A stretch of DNA of 20,908 nucleotides from IMG/VR virus record IMGVR_UViG_3300011252_000341, positions 1 through 20,908 of that record; one strand, 5' to 3'. Source of the stretch: a virus. This document shows positions 1-6,236 of this stretch, one piece after another (position 1 is the stretch's first letter; every line of letters begins with the position of its first letter). The position numbers and the translations under genes were made by a program. Under the pieces are notes generated by a model. It worked only from the letters and a program-made list of their open reading frames with translations. It was not told the origin of the DNA and searched no databases.

Positions 1-1
1 G

Positions 2-1999
2 TTAACCGTGGCAGGCACCGCCTCAGAGGGTGCTGGATACGTTATTGGCGGCATTGCAGACCTGTTTATGAAGGCAGGCATGAGCGAGGGAAACGCAACA
101 AGATTTGCGCGTGATATGATGGCAATGCCAGACGCCTTTATGGGTTCTCCAAGCTCTCTAATGCGTGGCCGTAAAATGGTTAATCCAAGCGTGGGCGGCA
201 TAACAGAGGCACAGGTGGCTAGACAGTTTACGCCTGACGAGATCACAGCAATGCGTACTGCTCAAGCCCCTGCCCCCGTTGCAGCGGCCCCCACGGCTCC
301 TGTGGCAGCACAGGGCGCAGCACAGGCGGCACCTACCCTAACTCCAGATGCGTTGGGCGAGTTAATTCGTGCGGCTTCCACTGGCGGCAGAGGCTCACAG
401 AAAGCAGCGGAAGCACTAGCGGCAGCGGCTAAAGTAAATCCAGACGCAGCGGCAGCGGCAGAGCGCCTTGGCATTGACGTGCCAGCAGACGTTCTGAGCG
501 ACAATACACAGCTACGAAGCGCGGCTGGTCTAAGCCGATCAATTGCAGGATCAGAAGCCGAAGCAAATTTTAGAAATATTGTTGTTGCTGCATCTAAGCA
601 AGCAGACGAAATGATGGCTACAATTGACGCAACTCCAGATGTTGCATCAATTTCAGAGCGCATTCAAACAACATTAAAACAGACACAAGCATCTTTGCAA
701 CAAGCCGCGAAAGGGCTGTACAATCAAGTTGATTCAGTAGTTCCAGCAAACTCACTGGTTGAACCACAAAATAGTGTAATGCTGTTAAATAAAATGCTTG
801 AAGAACTTGGTGGCGTAAACGCGCTGACAGGCAAAGAAAAGATGCTTTTCGATACATTGACAGACCCAAACACGCCTTTGACTTACGCCGCATTGAAAAA
901 GTTTAGAAACGGTATTGGTAAAGCCATAAACAAAGGCGAAGGTGAATTTGCCGATATGGATACTGGCACTGCAAAACGTATATATGGAGCATTAACCGAA
1001 GATTATCTTGCAACGGCGCAGAGGGTTGGTGGAGACGAAGCTAGAGCCGCACTGCGTTTGGCAAATCAAACAACGGCAAAGCAAAAAGCTCTAGAAAAAC
1101 GCATTGTCACATTTTTTGGCAAAGATGGCGAAGGCAGTCTGGCAGGAAAACTGAGGACGGCAATAACCAGTGGAACTAAAGGTGATATAGCTGGCCTCAA
1201 CAGACTATTAAAAGTCATTCCAAAAGAGCTACAGCGTGAAGCAATGGCTACAGCCATAAATGCGTTGTCAGTATCTGAAGCCGTAGGTTTCGACGGGCCG
1301 TTTGATTTTGCCAAGTTTTCAAAAACATTTGAGGGTCTAAAGCGAAACAAGCCTGTCTATAATAAAATTATTGGCATTTTAGGCGAAGACAGTAGTCAGT
1401 TTATGTCTGACCTTAATAACGTCTCTAAACGCATCACACAGGCCCGTGGGGCCGTCCTACAGACAGGTAAGGCTAATCAGGCTCTTGTCCAAGCATTGAC
1501 GGCTGAAGGTCTTGTAAAAAGAGTATTCCAAGGAATTATGGGTAACAGGATAGTTCGCGCTGGGGTTGGTCAGGCGGCGGGAGGCCCAGCAGGGGCTATG
1601 GCCGTGGACACTCTAGGTGATATGCTTTTAAATAAAGGCAGCAAAGAAAAAATTGCTGCGGCGGGTGACTTTTTAAATAGTCCTACATTTAAAAAACTTG
1701 CAGTCTCAGCGTCTGAACCAGAAATTGCTGCTGCGATTAAAACGCCTGCGTTTAAACGACTGGCAAATGCTCTCAATATTAGTGATGGCCGTGGGTTCTT
1801 GGAGGCTGCACTGTTGGCGTCTTCAACAAATGAAAGCAGCGTGGGGCCAGCAGAAGCGGCCACACCAGAGGCACAGGCGGCGTATGACAGCGTGGAAGTA
1901 CCGACAATTCAACTTGATGCAGACGGGGCCACAGCGGCTCTCATAGAGGCTCTCAGAGGCACTGACGCAGCGGCACAGGTACAAGAGGCCGCTCGGTAG
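2..1999 (+). CDS. Large Ala-rich putative virion-internal / DNA-ejection-type protein (5' end open)
   Basis: The reading frame is open from the left edge of the window (no stop before the GTG at 8), so the gene probably starts outside the window; at least 663 codons are present. The product is very rich in Ala, Gly, Lys and Gln, mostly predicted helical. An Ala/Pro linker lies at about residues 85-110 and a Gly/Ala-rich hydrophobic stretch at about 520-535 of the GTG-started protein. I see no enzyme motif. Long, helical, Ala-rich proteins at the end of a structural module in podovirus-like phages are often internal virion or ejection proteins, which is why I suggest that role; it is inference. 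It lies on the same strand as terS, terL and portal and meets the leftward operon tail to tail, with one base between the two stop codons. A tail or head-fibre accessory protein is also possible. Confidence 0.55.
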   Translation, partial: LTVAGTASEGAGYVIGGIADLFMKAGMSEGNATRFARDMMAMPDAFMGSPSSLMRGRKMVNPSVGGITEAQVARQFTPDEITAMRTAQAPAPVAAAPTAPVAAQGAAQAAPTLTPDALGELIRAASTGGRGSQKAAEALAAAAKVNPDAAAAAERLGIDVPADVLSDNTQLRSAAGLSRSIAGSEAEANFRNIVVAASKQADEMMATIDATPDVASISERIQTTLKQTQASLQQAAKGLYNQVDSVVPANSLVEPQNSVMLLNKMLEELGGVNALTGKEKMLFDTLTDPNTPLTYAALKKFRNGIGKAINKGEGEFADMDTGTAKRIYGALTEDYLATAQRVGGDEARAALRLANQTTAKQKALEKRIVTFFGKDGEGSLAGKLRTAITSGTKGDIAGLNRLLKVIPKELQREAMATAINALSVSEAVGFDGPFDFAKFSKTFEGLKRNKPVYNKIIGILGEDSSQFMSDLNNVSKRITQARGAVLQTGKANQALVQALTAEGLVKRVFQGIMGNRIVRAGVGQAAGGPAGAMAVDTLGDMLLNKGSKEKIAAAGDFLNSPTFKKLAVSASEPEIAAAIKTPAFKRLANALNISDGRGFLEAALLASSTNESSVGPAEAATPEAQAAYDSVEVPTIQLDADGATAALIEALRGTDAAAQVQEAAR

Positions 2000-2000
2000 C

Positions 2001-2270
2001 TCAGAAGCCGTCCTTTAACCCATCCAATATCTCACTGAGCGTGGGGCGCTTGTCTTTCTTCTCATAGACACATTGAAAAACACGGGGGCATTCGGAAAAC
2101 GACAGCGTTGGATAGTGATATCCAAGCCCCCCAAATCCCGCTGAAAAACGATAGACGCAAATTTTCTGACCAGTATTTTTGTCAGTAATCCGCTTCCACA
2201 AACTGCACGGTACGTGGGTGGGATTGGCAACGCCTGCCAGCGTTACAGACATCAATAAAACTTTAATCAT
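2001..2270 (-). CDS. Small putative exported protein, 89 aa
   Basis: The start overlaps the stop of the preceding gene as ATGA, so translation is probably coupled. The N-terminus has one Lys followed by a hydrophobic run ending near Ala15-Asn16, which looks like a short signal peptide; the mature part has four Cys residues (near positions 22, 38, 60 and 67) that could form disulphides in the periplasm. There is no clear lipobox. I do not recognise the family. Being the last gene of the leftward operon and paired with a membrane-anchored protein, an envelope or lysis-related role is conceivable, but nothing in the sequence proves it. Confidence 0.6.
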   Translation of the reverse strand: MIKVLLMSVTLAGVANPTHVPCSLWKRITDKNTGQKICVYRFSAGFGGLGYHYPTLSFSECPRVFQCVYEKKDKRPTLSEILDGLKDGF

Positions 2271-2743
2271 AGCGCAAGCGCAATCAGATAAAGGCCACCG
2301 CCCAGCACGGCCACAATGCCCAAAGCCAATCCCGTGATTGCAAGATTGTTTGCCATTTGGCGCTTGCTCTCCATTGCGGCATATACCGTGCGCTCTCGCT
2401 CTGCCCTAATTTTGCGTCTCATTCCAAGCATCTGATCATAGGTGCCTAAACCAAATCTGTAGTCCAACATTACGCGAATTTCATATTCAAACTCTTTTAA
2501 TTTTTTGGCGCGGATCGTGATGTCCATCGCCTCTTGTTCAATCGATGCTTCGCCGTGCTGTTTCTTTTCCAGCCACGTTGTATTTTTGCGCTGTGATTCG
2601 GCGCGAGTAATATCAGCCACTGCGCTATACCAAGACCCAAGCTGCTTTGAAACGTCTTCGATTTCACGGCCAGCCTGCAGCAGCATTTTAACGCCTTTAT
2701 AGGCGGTTGTGGCGGCAGCGTAGGCGCTCACAGGATCGATCAT
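2267..2743 (-). CDS. Tail-anchored membrane protein with helical N-terminal region, 158 aa
   Basis: Residues 1 to about 130 are charged and predicted helical, with heptad-like stretches and many Arg/Lys/Glu. The C-terminus (about 131-158) is one uninterrupted hydrophobic segment rich in Leu, Ala, Gly and Ile, so the protein is probably anchored by its tail with the bulk in the cytoplasm. Proteins with a similar beginning (acidic, then 'AYAAATTAYKGVK'-like) occur as hypothetical proteins in aquatic phages, as far as I recall, with no assigned job. A GGGG-containing ribosome-binding site precedes the ATG and is partly covered by a hairpin (2754-2773). The next gene is coupled by ATGA and encodes an exported protein. 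A spanin or holin pair would be a guess: a C-terminal anchor is not the usual inner-spanin topology. Confidence 0.65.
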   Translation of the reverse strand: MIDPVSAYAAATTAYKGVKMLLQAGREIEDVSKQLGSWYSAVADITRAESQRKNTTWLEKKQHGEASIEQEAMDITIRAKKLKEFEYEIRVMLDYRFGLGTYDQMLGMRRKIRAERERTVYAAMESKRQMANNLAITGLALGIVAVLGGGLYLIALAL

Positions 2744-2753
2744 GGGTCATCAC

Positions 2754-2773
2754 CCCCTAAATGGAATTAGGGG
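2754..2773 (-). promoter_or_regulatory. Intercistronic hairpin overlapping a ribosome-binding site
   Basis: On the minus strand CCCCTAA pairs with TTAGGGG around a six-base loop. The 3' arm forms part of the G-rich ribosome-binding site of the 158-aa membrane protein gene that starts 11 bases further on. No T-tract follows, so a terminator is less likely than a translational control hairpin or an mRNA stabiliser. Confidence 0.45.
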
Positions 2774-2784
2774 CATTATAGCGG

Positions 2785-2916
2785 CTATTTGGGCTTGTGA
2801 ACAGCAGCAAGCTGTCGCGCCTGCTCCCTGATTAATTCACGCTGCCTTTCAAGCTCTTCAAACTGCCGATCCAAATCGGACAGAGATGGAAATTCAACTA
2901 CTGTTTTATCACCCAT
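2785..2916 (-). CDS. Small coiled-coil-type protein, 43 aa
   Basis: The ATG at 2916 is preceded by a strong GGAGGAGG ribosome-binding site and overlaps the end of the upstream gene by 8 bases; a longer reading from 2997 lacks such a site, so I prefer the short form. The product is highly charged, with a Glu/Arg/Gln-rich helical stretch (about residues 13-38) that could form a coiled coil. No family recognised. Confidence 0.6.
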   Translation of the reverse strand: MGDKTVVEFPSLSDLDRQFEELERQRELIREQARQLAAVHKPK

Positions 2917-3067
2917 CGTCTTCCTCCTCCACTTCGCCACTGCCATTACAGTAATCGCAATCGATCCATTCGCCAACAGGCTCCAGTGTGCCACCAAATC
3001 TCTGGTGGACTTCCTTTTCGACTTTGCCGTGATAATCAGTGTGGTCGCATTCTGGGCAGGGGATCAT
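2909..3067 (-). CDS. Small zinc-ribbon protein, 52 aa
   Basis: The product has a CPEC pair near residue 3 and a CDYCNGSG pair near residue 38. The second resembles the CxxCxGxG unit of DnaJ-type zinc fingers, so one zinc ion is probably bound by the four Cys. The C-terminus is a run of acidic residues. The ATG at 3067 overlaps the previous stop as ATGA and has AGGAGA upstream at good spacing, which argues for this start over one at 3100. Small zinc ribbons in phages often bind nucleic acid or host proteins; the target here is unknown. Confidence 0.65.
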   Translation of the reverse strand: MIPCPECDHTDYHGKVEKEVHQRFGGTLEPVGEWIDCDYCNGSGEVEEEDDG

Positions 3068-3318
3068 TGGCCTGTCTCCTGATCTGGGCGCTTGCGGCAC
3101 TCTTCATAGGCGGTAGAGGCATCGCCCTTGATGTCTTGCATCACGTCAAGCTGCATCATTTCATTGCCAATCCAGTCTTGTTCAATTTGCAAGCAAGCCT
3201 CGACGTGATCTGTGTTAACCACTGCAAGGCCAATCACAGAAAGGTGCAGGGGCAGCGGCTCATTGATCCGCTCCAGTATACCCTCCAGATCGATTTCATC
3301 TTCCCATTCGTATTTCAT
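3064..3318 (-). CDS. Hypothetical acidic protein, 84 aa
   Basis: A well-spaced AGGAGAGAAAAT ribosome-binding site precedes the ATG. The protein is acidic (many Asp/Glu in the first 20 and around residues 55-70), soluble and without membrane segments. No family recognised. It is coupled by ATGA to the zinc-ribbon gene downstream and separated from the gene upstream by a hairpin cassette. Confidence 0.6.
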   Translation of the reverse strand: MKYEWEDEIDLEGILERINEPLPLHLSVIGLAVVNTDHVEACLQIEQDWIGNEMMQLDVMQDIKGDASTAYEECRKRPDQETGQ

Positions 3319-3363
3319 ATTTTCTCTCCTTGGTTGGTGGGGGCGCGATGGCCCCCTGTTGGG
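3319..3363 (-). repeat. Intercistronic hairpin cassette, copy 1
   Basis: The whole space between the stop of the 55-aa gene and the start of the 84-aa gene is nearly the same sequence as the space at 3532-3573. On the minus strand it reads CCCAAC, then a GGGGGC/GCCCCC stem with a six-base loop (arms at 3351-3356 and 3339-3344), then CACCAAC, then the ribosome-binding site AAGGAGAGAAAAT. No T-tract follows the stem. Confidence 0.7.
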
Positions 3364-3531
3364 TTAGGCGCAGGGGCGATAACAATACCACCCCCCGACT
3401 TTGCCTAAATGTAATGCCACTACTCTATCGCCGTAAGAGTTTTTGCTGGATTTGATTGCAAACAATTTGGAAGAGGGTGAGTGGATAAGCGATAACGTGT
3501 GCCGCCCAAATTTAAAGATTTTGCTGGTCAT
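3364..3531 (-). CDS. Small basic hypothetical protein, 55 aa
   Basis: The ATG at 3531 has the same AGGAGAGAAAAT ribosome-binding site as the gene at 3318, and the frame runs 55 codons to a TAA at 3364. The product is basic (Lys, Arg, His) and Ser-rich, with aromatic and Cys residues near the C-terminus (GGWYCYRPCA). It sits exactly between two copies of the hairpin cassette, which supports it as a real gene. Family unknown. Confidence 0.6.
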   Translation of the reverse strand: MTSKIFKFGRHTLSLIHSPSSKLFAIKSSKNSYGDRVVALHLGKVGGWYCYRPCA

Positions 3532-3573
3532 ATTTTCTCTCCTTAGTTGGTGGGGGCCGAAGCCCCCGTTGGG
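3532..3573 (-). repeat. Intercistronic hairpin cassette, copy 2, with UUCG tetraloop
   Basis: On the minus strand a six-base-pair stem GGGGGC/GCCCCC closes a TTCG loop, the very stable C(UUCG)G tetraloop, flanked by CCCAAC and CACCAAC and followed by AAGGAGAGAAAAT and the next ATG. It is nearly identical to the cassette at 3319-3363 from stop codon to start codon. It could stabilise mRNA ends or separate translation units. Lack of a T-tract argues against intrinsic termination. Confidence 0.7.
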
Positions 3574-3972
3574 TTAAACTTTGGTGGCTTTGAGAATGCC
3601 TGACTTGCAGGCTTCGCGGTTCCAATCGTTTGTGCCGATCACCGTCCAAACCCAAACGGCTTCAGCTTCTGGGTGACCTTCATGCCAAGTGAAATACCAT
3701 TCGCCTGTGCAGAAACAGATTGCGCCAACGCCAAAATCTTCGGCGGTGATGTCTTTAGTTTCTCCATCGACACGATGCTCTACAGCGTGGTGCCATGTCC
3801 ATTCAGCACCAGATTTTCCACCAGCAACAGGCTCTACGTTTGCAGGGTTTGCCAACTCAACTTTATAGTTGACGCCATTTTTTTCAACATGGCCCCCAGA
3901 ATGTGCGTTGGCAACTTTGATGTCTCCCAAAAGTTCACCCTTAACGCCGTCTGTAAAATTGAATACTTTCAT
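3574..3972 (-). CDS. Hypothetical protein, Trp-rich C-terminal half, 132 aa
   Basis: First gene behind promoter cassette P1, with AGGAGACC upstream of the ATG. The predicted product is soluble and mildly acidic, with a beta-rich look. Its C-terminal half has a cluster of aromatic residues and a CFCTGEWYFTWHEGHPEAEA stretch containing His, Glu and Cys that could bind a metal, but I see no complete known motif. Function unknown. The strong promoter and ribosome-binding site suggest it is made in quantity early in infection. Confidence 0.65.
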   Translation of the reverse strand: MKVFNFTDGVKGELLGDIKVANAHSGGHVEKNGVNYKVELANPANVEPVAGGKSGAEWTWHHAVEHRVDGETKDITAEDFGVGAICFCTGEWYFTWHEGHPEAEAVWVWTVIGTNDWNREACKSGILKATKV

Positions 3973-3993
3973 TGTGGTCTCCTGATTTTTGAT

Positions 3994-4047
3994 TTTTGAT
4001 CTTACCTAATACATATAGTGATACCCCAAGATATATCAAGGGGTATC
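3994..4047 (-). promoter_or_regulatory. Promoter cassette P1 with inverted repeat
   Basis: Read on the minus strand: a -35-like TTGATA (4039-4034), exactly 16 bases, then TATATG as a -10-like element (4017-4012), continuing into the conserved TATATGTATTAGGTAAGATC and AAAA. The same block occurs at 4795-4818 and 5700-5723. An inverted repeat GATACCCC/GGGGTATC (4020-4027 and 4040-4047) is centred at the -35 element with a palindromic GATATATC inside it. It drives the 132-aa gene and whatever follows. Confidence 0.65.
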
Positions 4048-4060
4048 TTTAAATAATTTA

Positions 4061-4507
4061 TTAGTGGGGTGCTTTTATTTCCCAAGCGTAGGCTACGCGC
4101 TTGCGGCGGTGCTTGGATTTACGGACGCTGTGCCACTCGCCAGACTGGTTGTCGATGGTCTTGTCGCCCGACACCACAATGTAGTGGCCCGTGATGTTGA
4201 CCAGATAGGTCTTCTTACGGTCACGGGTCTTGAGCCAAGCCGCCAGCGTGGCATTGTCTCTGGCATACGATCCGATCTCGCGCTTGTAGTGAAACGTCAT
4301 CTCGACGTTGTTGGCACCCATCACAACTTTCATCAGGCTGTTGCTCATGCCCGTGATCTTGCCGCGATATGTGAATTGCAGGCAGGCGTCATAGGCGGCG
4401 TCATAGTTCTGACGCAAAAACACAGCAACGGCGTATGGGCCACACCATGTGTGGCGGCTCTTGCTGGTGCGGAGCGGAGTGTGGGACTGGGCAGTTCTTG
4501 GAAGCAT
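4061..4507 (-). CDS. Putative papain-like (C39-type fold) cysteine peptidase, 148 aa
   Basis: Residues 20-26 read TWCGPYA, typical of the active-site Cys at the start of a helix in papain-like enzymes such as the C39 group; GHYIVV at 107-112 supplies a candidate His and DNQ at 119-121 a candidate Asp/Asn. The order Cys-His-Asp and the spacing fit a compact papain-like fold. The C-terminus is strongly basic (about 126-140). There is no signal peptide, so it would act in the host cytoplasm or be packaged. A GGAGACC ribosome-binding site precedes the ATG. In a leftward accessory region, cleavage or deamidation of a host protein is a possible role. It could also be an inactive family member; the family call rests on motif pattern alone. 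Confidence 0.5.
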   Translation of the reverse strand: MLPRTAQSHTPLRTSKSRHTWCGPYAVAVFLRQNYDAAYDACLQFTYRGKITGMSNSLMKVVMGANNVEMTFHYKREIGSYARDNATLAAWLKTRDRKKTYLVNITGHYIVVSGDKTIDNQSGEWHSVRKSKHRRKRVAYAWEIKAPH

Positions 4508-4553
4508 TGGATGGTCTCCATTGGATGGTGGGTGGGTGGGGCGGTGGCCCCTG
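4508..4553 (-). promoter_or_regulatory. GC-rich hairpin and G-tract spacer between genes
   Basis: On the minus strand GGGGC and GCCCC (4551-4547 and 4542-4538) form a short stem with a CACC loop, followed by a C-rich run and the ribosome-binding site of the peptidase gene. On the plus strand the same stretch is GGTGGGTGGGTGGGG, a possible G-quadruplex former. It is in the same position, just after a stop codon, as the other intercistronic hairpins. Confidence 0.4.
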
Positions 4554-4772
4554 TCAAACTAAATAACGTGCAGCCGTCCATCTAGCAGCGATGGCGTTTT
4601 CAAGCCATTCGATGCAGCGATCCCATTGATCGGGGCGGTCAGTCAGGCTGATGTCAAAGCCAGCCAAAACAATGATTTCTTCCAGATACAAAGCCTTGTC
4701 AGTCTCACGGGCATATTGAGCTTTGACCGATTGGGTGGCGAGGGCTTGGATGGCTGCTTTAGTGATTTTCAT
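4554..4772 (-). CDS. Hypothetical small helical protein, 72 aa
   Basis: First gene behind promoter cassette P2, with AGGAGATC seven bases before the ATG. The product is predicted all-helical, begins Lys/Ala-rich and contains DRPDQWDRCIEWLENAIAAR near the C-terminus. No known motif. Placement behind a strong promoter suggests an early host-takeover peptide, which is inference. Confidence 0.6.
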   Translation of the reverse strand: MKITKAAIQALATQSVKAQYARETDKALYLEEIIVLAGFDISLTDRPDQWDRCIEWLENAIAARWTAARYLV

Positions 4773-4794
4773 TTTTTGATCTCCTGATTTTTGA

Positions 4795-4866
4795 TTTTGA
4801 TCTTACCTAATACATATAAGAAATATATCTGGGAATACAATACCCCCAGATACATTTAATTAATAT
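4795..4866 (-). promoter_or_regulatory. Promoter cassette P2 with inverted repeat and AT-rich upstream element
   Basis: On the minus strand TTGTAT (4840-4835) is followed after exactly 16 bases by TATATG (4818-4813) and the conserved block through 4795. The inverted repeat TATCTGGG/CCCAGATA (4826-4833 and 4845-4852) surrounds the -35 element, with a different sequence from that of P1. An AT-rich run containing ATTTAATTAATAT on the plus strand (4854-4866) sits where an UP element would, and the same 13 bases lie upstream of P3 at 5768-5780. Confidence 0.65.
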
Positions 4867-4868
4867 TT

Positions 4869-5195
4869 TTACTCGTCCAGCGCCTCATCGACCCTGTTCA
4901 TGTAAACGGCCAGAGCCACAGAGAGGTCTTTCAGAGCCGCTTTCTCAGCGCACTCCCTGATGGTCACCCAAGGGTGTGGTCGGCCCTGTGGGTGGCTTGT
5001 CACCCTCTCAGTGACCACTGGGGCTGGCATTGGCTCTGCTGGCAGGCCAAGGGCGTTTGCAGCCTCTGTCCTGTTATTGAGCCACGCCAGCAAGCTGGGC
5101 TTGTCGGTGGGAACTTCAGTCTGCTCCGCGCCAATTGTCTTGGCTTCGGCTTGCGTTCCGACCCACTGGCCTTTTGCGTTGGTGTAGAGTTTCAT
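4869..5195 (-). CDS. Hypothetical protein, 108 aa
   Basis: An AAAGGATC site precedes the ATG. The product starts with a short strand-like segment (MKLYTNAKGQWVGTQAEAK), has a Pro-rich middle (about residues 52-75) and an acidic helical C-terminus. The first 20 residues resemble the start of small phage proteins that open with a strand-turn-strand unit, but I cannot name the family. It follows the 143-aa gene after a UUCG hairpin and probably belongs to the P3 transcript. Confidence 0.6.
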   Translation of the reverse strand: MKLYTNAKGQWVGTQAEAKTIGAEQTEVPTDKPSLLAWLNNRTEAANALGLPAEPMPAPVVTERVTSHPQGRPHPWVTIRECAEKAALKDLSVALAVYMNRVDEALDE

Positions 5196-5245
5196 TTTTT
5201 GATCCTTTCTAGATCGTTGGATGAGGGGCCGAAGCCCCCCGTTGA
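5196..5245 (-). repeat. Intercistronic hairpin with UUCG tetraloop, copy 3
   Basis: On the minus strand the stop codon is followed by CAACGGG, then GGGGC-TTCG-GCCCC (5238-5225), then CATCCAACGATC and the AAAGGATC ribosome-binding site. Stem, tetraloop and position match the cassette at 3532-3573, while flanks are less conserved. No T-tract. Confidence 0.6.
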
Positions 5246-5677
5246 TTAAGCAGTTATTGGGTTTACCTCAAAAGCATAAAGTTTTTCGTTTGAACTTGGC
5301 AAATTTTCCAAGCTGTCTGTGTGAATTGCAATTGTGCTTTGGATGTAAACTTTTTCGTCTGGGTGAAATCCAGCGGGGCTGATAAGGTCTTTGTTGTTGA
5401 TGACAACGTAGCGCGTAGAAACAACCATCAGATCAGCAGCCATTGTATCTTTAAAGTTTTTCAACTCATGAAATGCGTTGTTCAAGGTAAGGTCCAACGT
5501 CTTAAATTCTTCAACCAATGTATCTTTTTGATCGCTCTCATCTTTCAATTCATCAAGAATTTCAGACAGGCGAACACTGTCGGATTTAGATTTTGCAATT
5601 TGTTCTGGAGTGGCGTCAGCCAACATTACTTCAAGCTCTTCGATACGCGCTTTGATTTGTGATTTATTCGGTGTCAT
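5246..5677 (-). CDS. Hypothetical coiled-coil protein, 143 aa
   Basis: First gene behind promoter cassette P3, with GGAGAGACC before the ATG. Residues 1 to about 80 are rich in Glu, Lys, Leu and Asp with heptad-like spacing, so a coiled coil is likely; residues about 85-143 look like a small beta-rich domain containing RYVVINNKDLISPAGF and an acidic tail. No catalytic motif. Role unknown. Confidence 0.6.
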   Translation of the reverse strand: MTPNKSQIKARIEELEVMLADATPEQIAKSKSDSVRLSEILDELKDESDQKDTLVEEFKTLDLTLNNAFHELKNFKDTMAADLMVVSTRYVVINNKDLISPAGFHPDEKVYIQSTIAIHTDSLENLPSSNEKLYAFEVNPITA

Positions 5678-5699
5678 TGGGTCTCTCCATTTTTTGAGT

Positions 5700-5780
5700 T
5701 TTTGATCTTACCTAATACATATAGGCATTCTGATCGGAGATACAATAGCAGAATACAAATTAAATATATTTAATTAATAT
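5700..5780 (-). promoter_or_regulatory. Promoter cassette P3 with inverted repeat and AT-rich upstream element
   Basis: On the minus strand TTGTAT (5745-5740), 16 bases, then TATATG (5723-5718) and the conserved block to 5700. The inverted repeat ATTCTG/CAGAAT (5727-5732 and 5749-5754) again brackets the -35 element, with a third unrelated arm sequence. ATTTAATTAATAT at 5768-5780 on the plus strand is shared with P2. Confidence 0.65.
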
Positions 5781-5782
5781 AT

Positions 5783-5838
5783 GGGGGGAATATATAGGGG
5801 GAAAATGGGGGGAAGCCAAAATTGGGCGACTTTCCCCC
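5783..5838 (-). terminator. G/C-tract region with hairpin downstream of the winged-helix gene
   Basis: On the plus strand three runs of five or six G (5783-5788, about 5797-5801, 5807-5812) alternate with AT-rich spacers. On the minus strand GGGGGAA (5838-5832) can pair with TTCCCCC (5814-5808), with an inner GCC/GGC stem and a loop ending in four T. It may end the long recombination transcript before P3 restarts transcription, but the T-tract is poor, so the terminator call is tentative. Confidence 0.3.
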
Positions 5839-5846
5839 GATGCGAT

Positions 5847-6224
5847 CTATGCCGCGATGTGGTACAGCCAGCAATCCATGTGGCCGTTTGTTTTATTGTC
5901 CTCATCTCGCAAAATCGAGTGAGGGGTCTGATCAACTAATCCAGCCGCCACGGCGTGTCGAACTGTGCCACAAACATTGTGTGAGTTTTTCTTTAGCAGC
6001 CGCGCCAAGTCTCGACTGGTCATTGGCCCGTGTTTTTCTAGCGCCCTCAAAATTGGGGCAAACGCGCCAGTATCTGTGCGGCTGGGCCTTGGCTCTTCCA
6101 TATCGCACGGCAAAGTGGGTCGCATTGGCTTGCCTATCAGAAGCTCATTCCCAGTGGTTCTAATAATTTTTGTCTGGCTGCGCTCAAACTCCAGCATTTT
6201 CTGGCCTAACTTATCGTCTGTCAT
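5847..6224 (-). CDS. Winged-helix DNA-binding protein, 125 aa
   Basis: Residues about 54-100 (FAPILRALEKHGPMTSRDLA onward, then AGLVDQTP) fit a winged helix-turn-helix: helix, 'GPMTSRDLARLL' turn, recognition helix with NVCGTVRHAVAAG, then a wing. The N-terminal 50 residues are basic and look disordered. A GGGAGAG site precedes the ATG at 6224. It is the last gene of the recombination operon and lies just before promoter P3, so it may regulate the P1-P3 promoters; that is inference from position. Confidence 0.65.
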   Translation of the reverse strand: MTDDKLGQKMLEFERSQTKIIRTTGNELLIGKPMRPTLPCDMEEPRPSRTDTGAFAPILRALEKHGPMTSRDLARLLKKNSHNVCGTVRHAVAAGLVDQTPHSILRDEDNKTNGHMDCWLYHIAA

Positions 6225-6236
6225 CTGGTCTCTCCC

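Noticed and set aside
1990-2010. GGTAGCTCAG at the end of the first gene resembles a tRNA D-arm and could suggest a tRNA or attachment site.
   Set aside because: No anticodon arm, T-arm (GGTTCGA-like) or acceptor stem follows, and the stretch is coding. No integrase is in the window to support an attachment site.
3532-3573. GGGGGC-TTCG-GCCCCC hairpin considered as an intrinsic terminator.
   Set aside because: It has no T-tract and is followed at once by a strong ribosome-binding site and a gene on the same strand.
4064-4585. A 173-codon plus-strand frame opposite the peptidase gene.
   Set aside because: The minus-strand gene has a better ribosome-binding site, an active-site pattern and operon context; the plus frame also crosses an intergenic hairpin.
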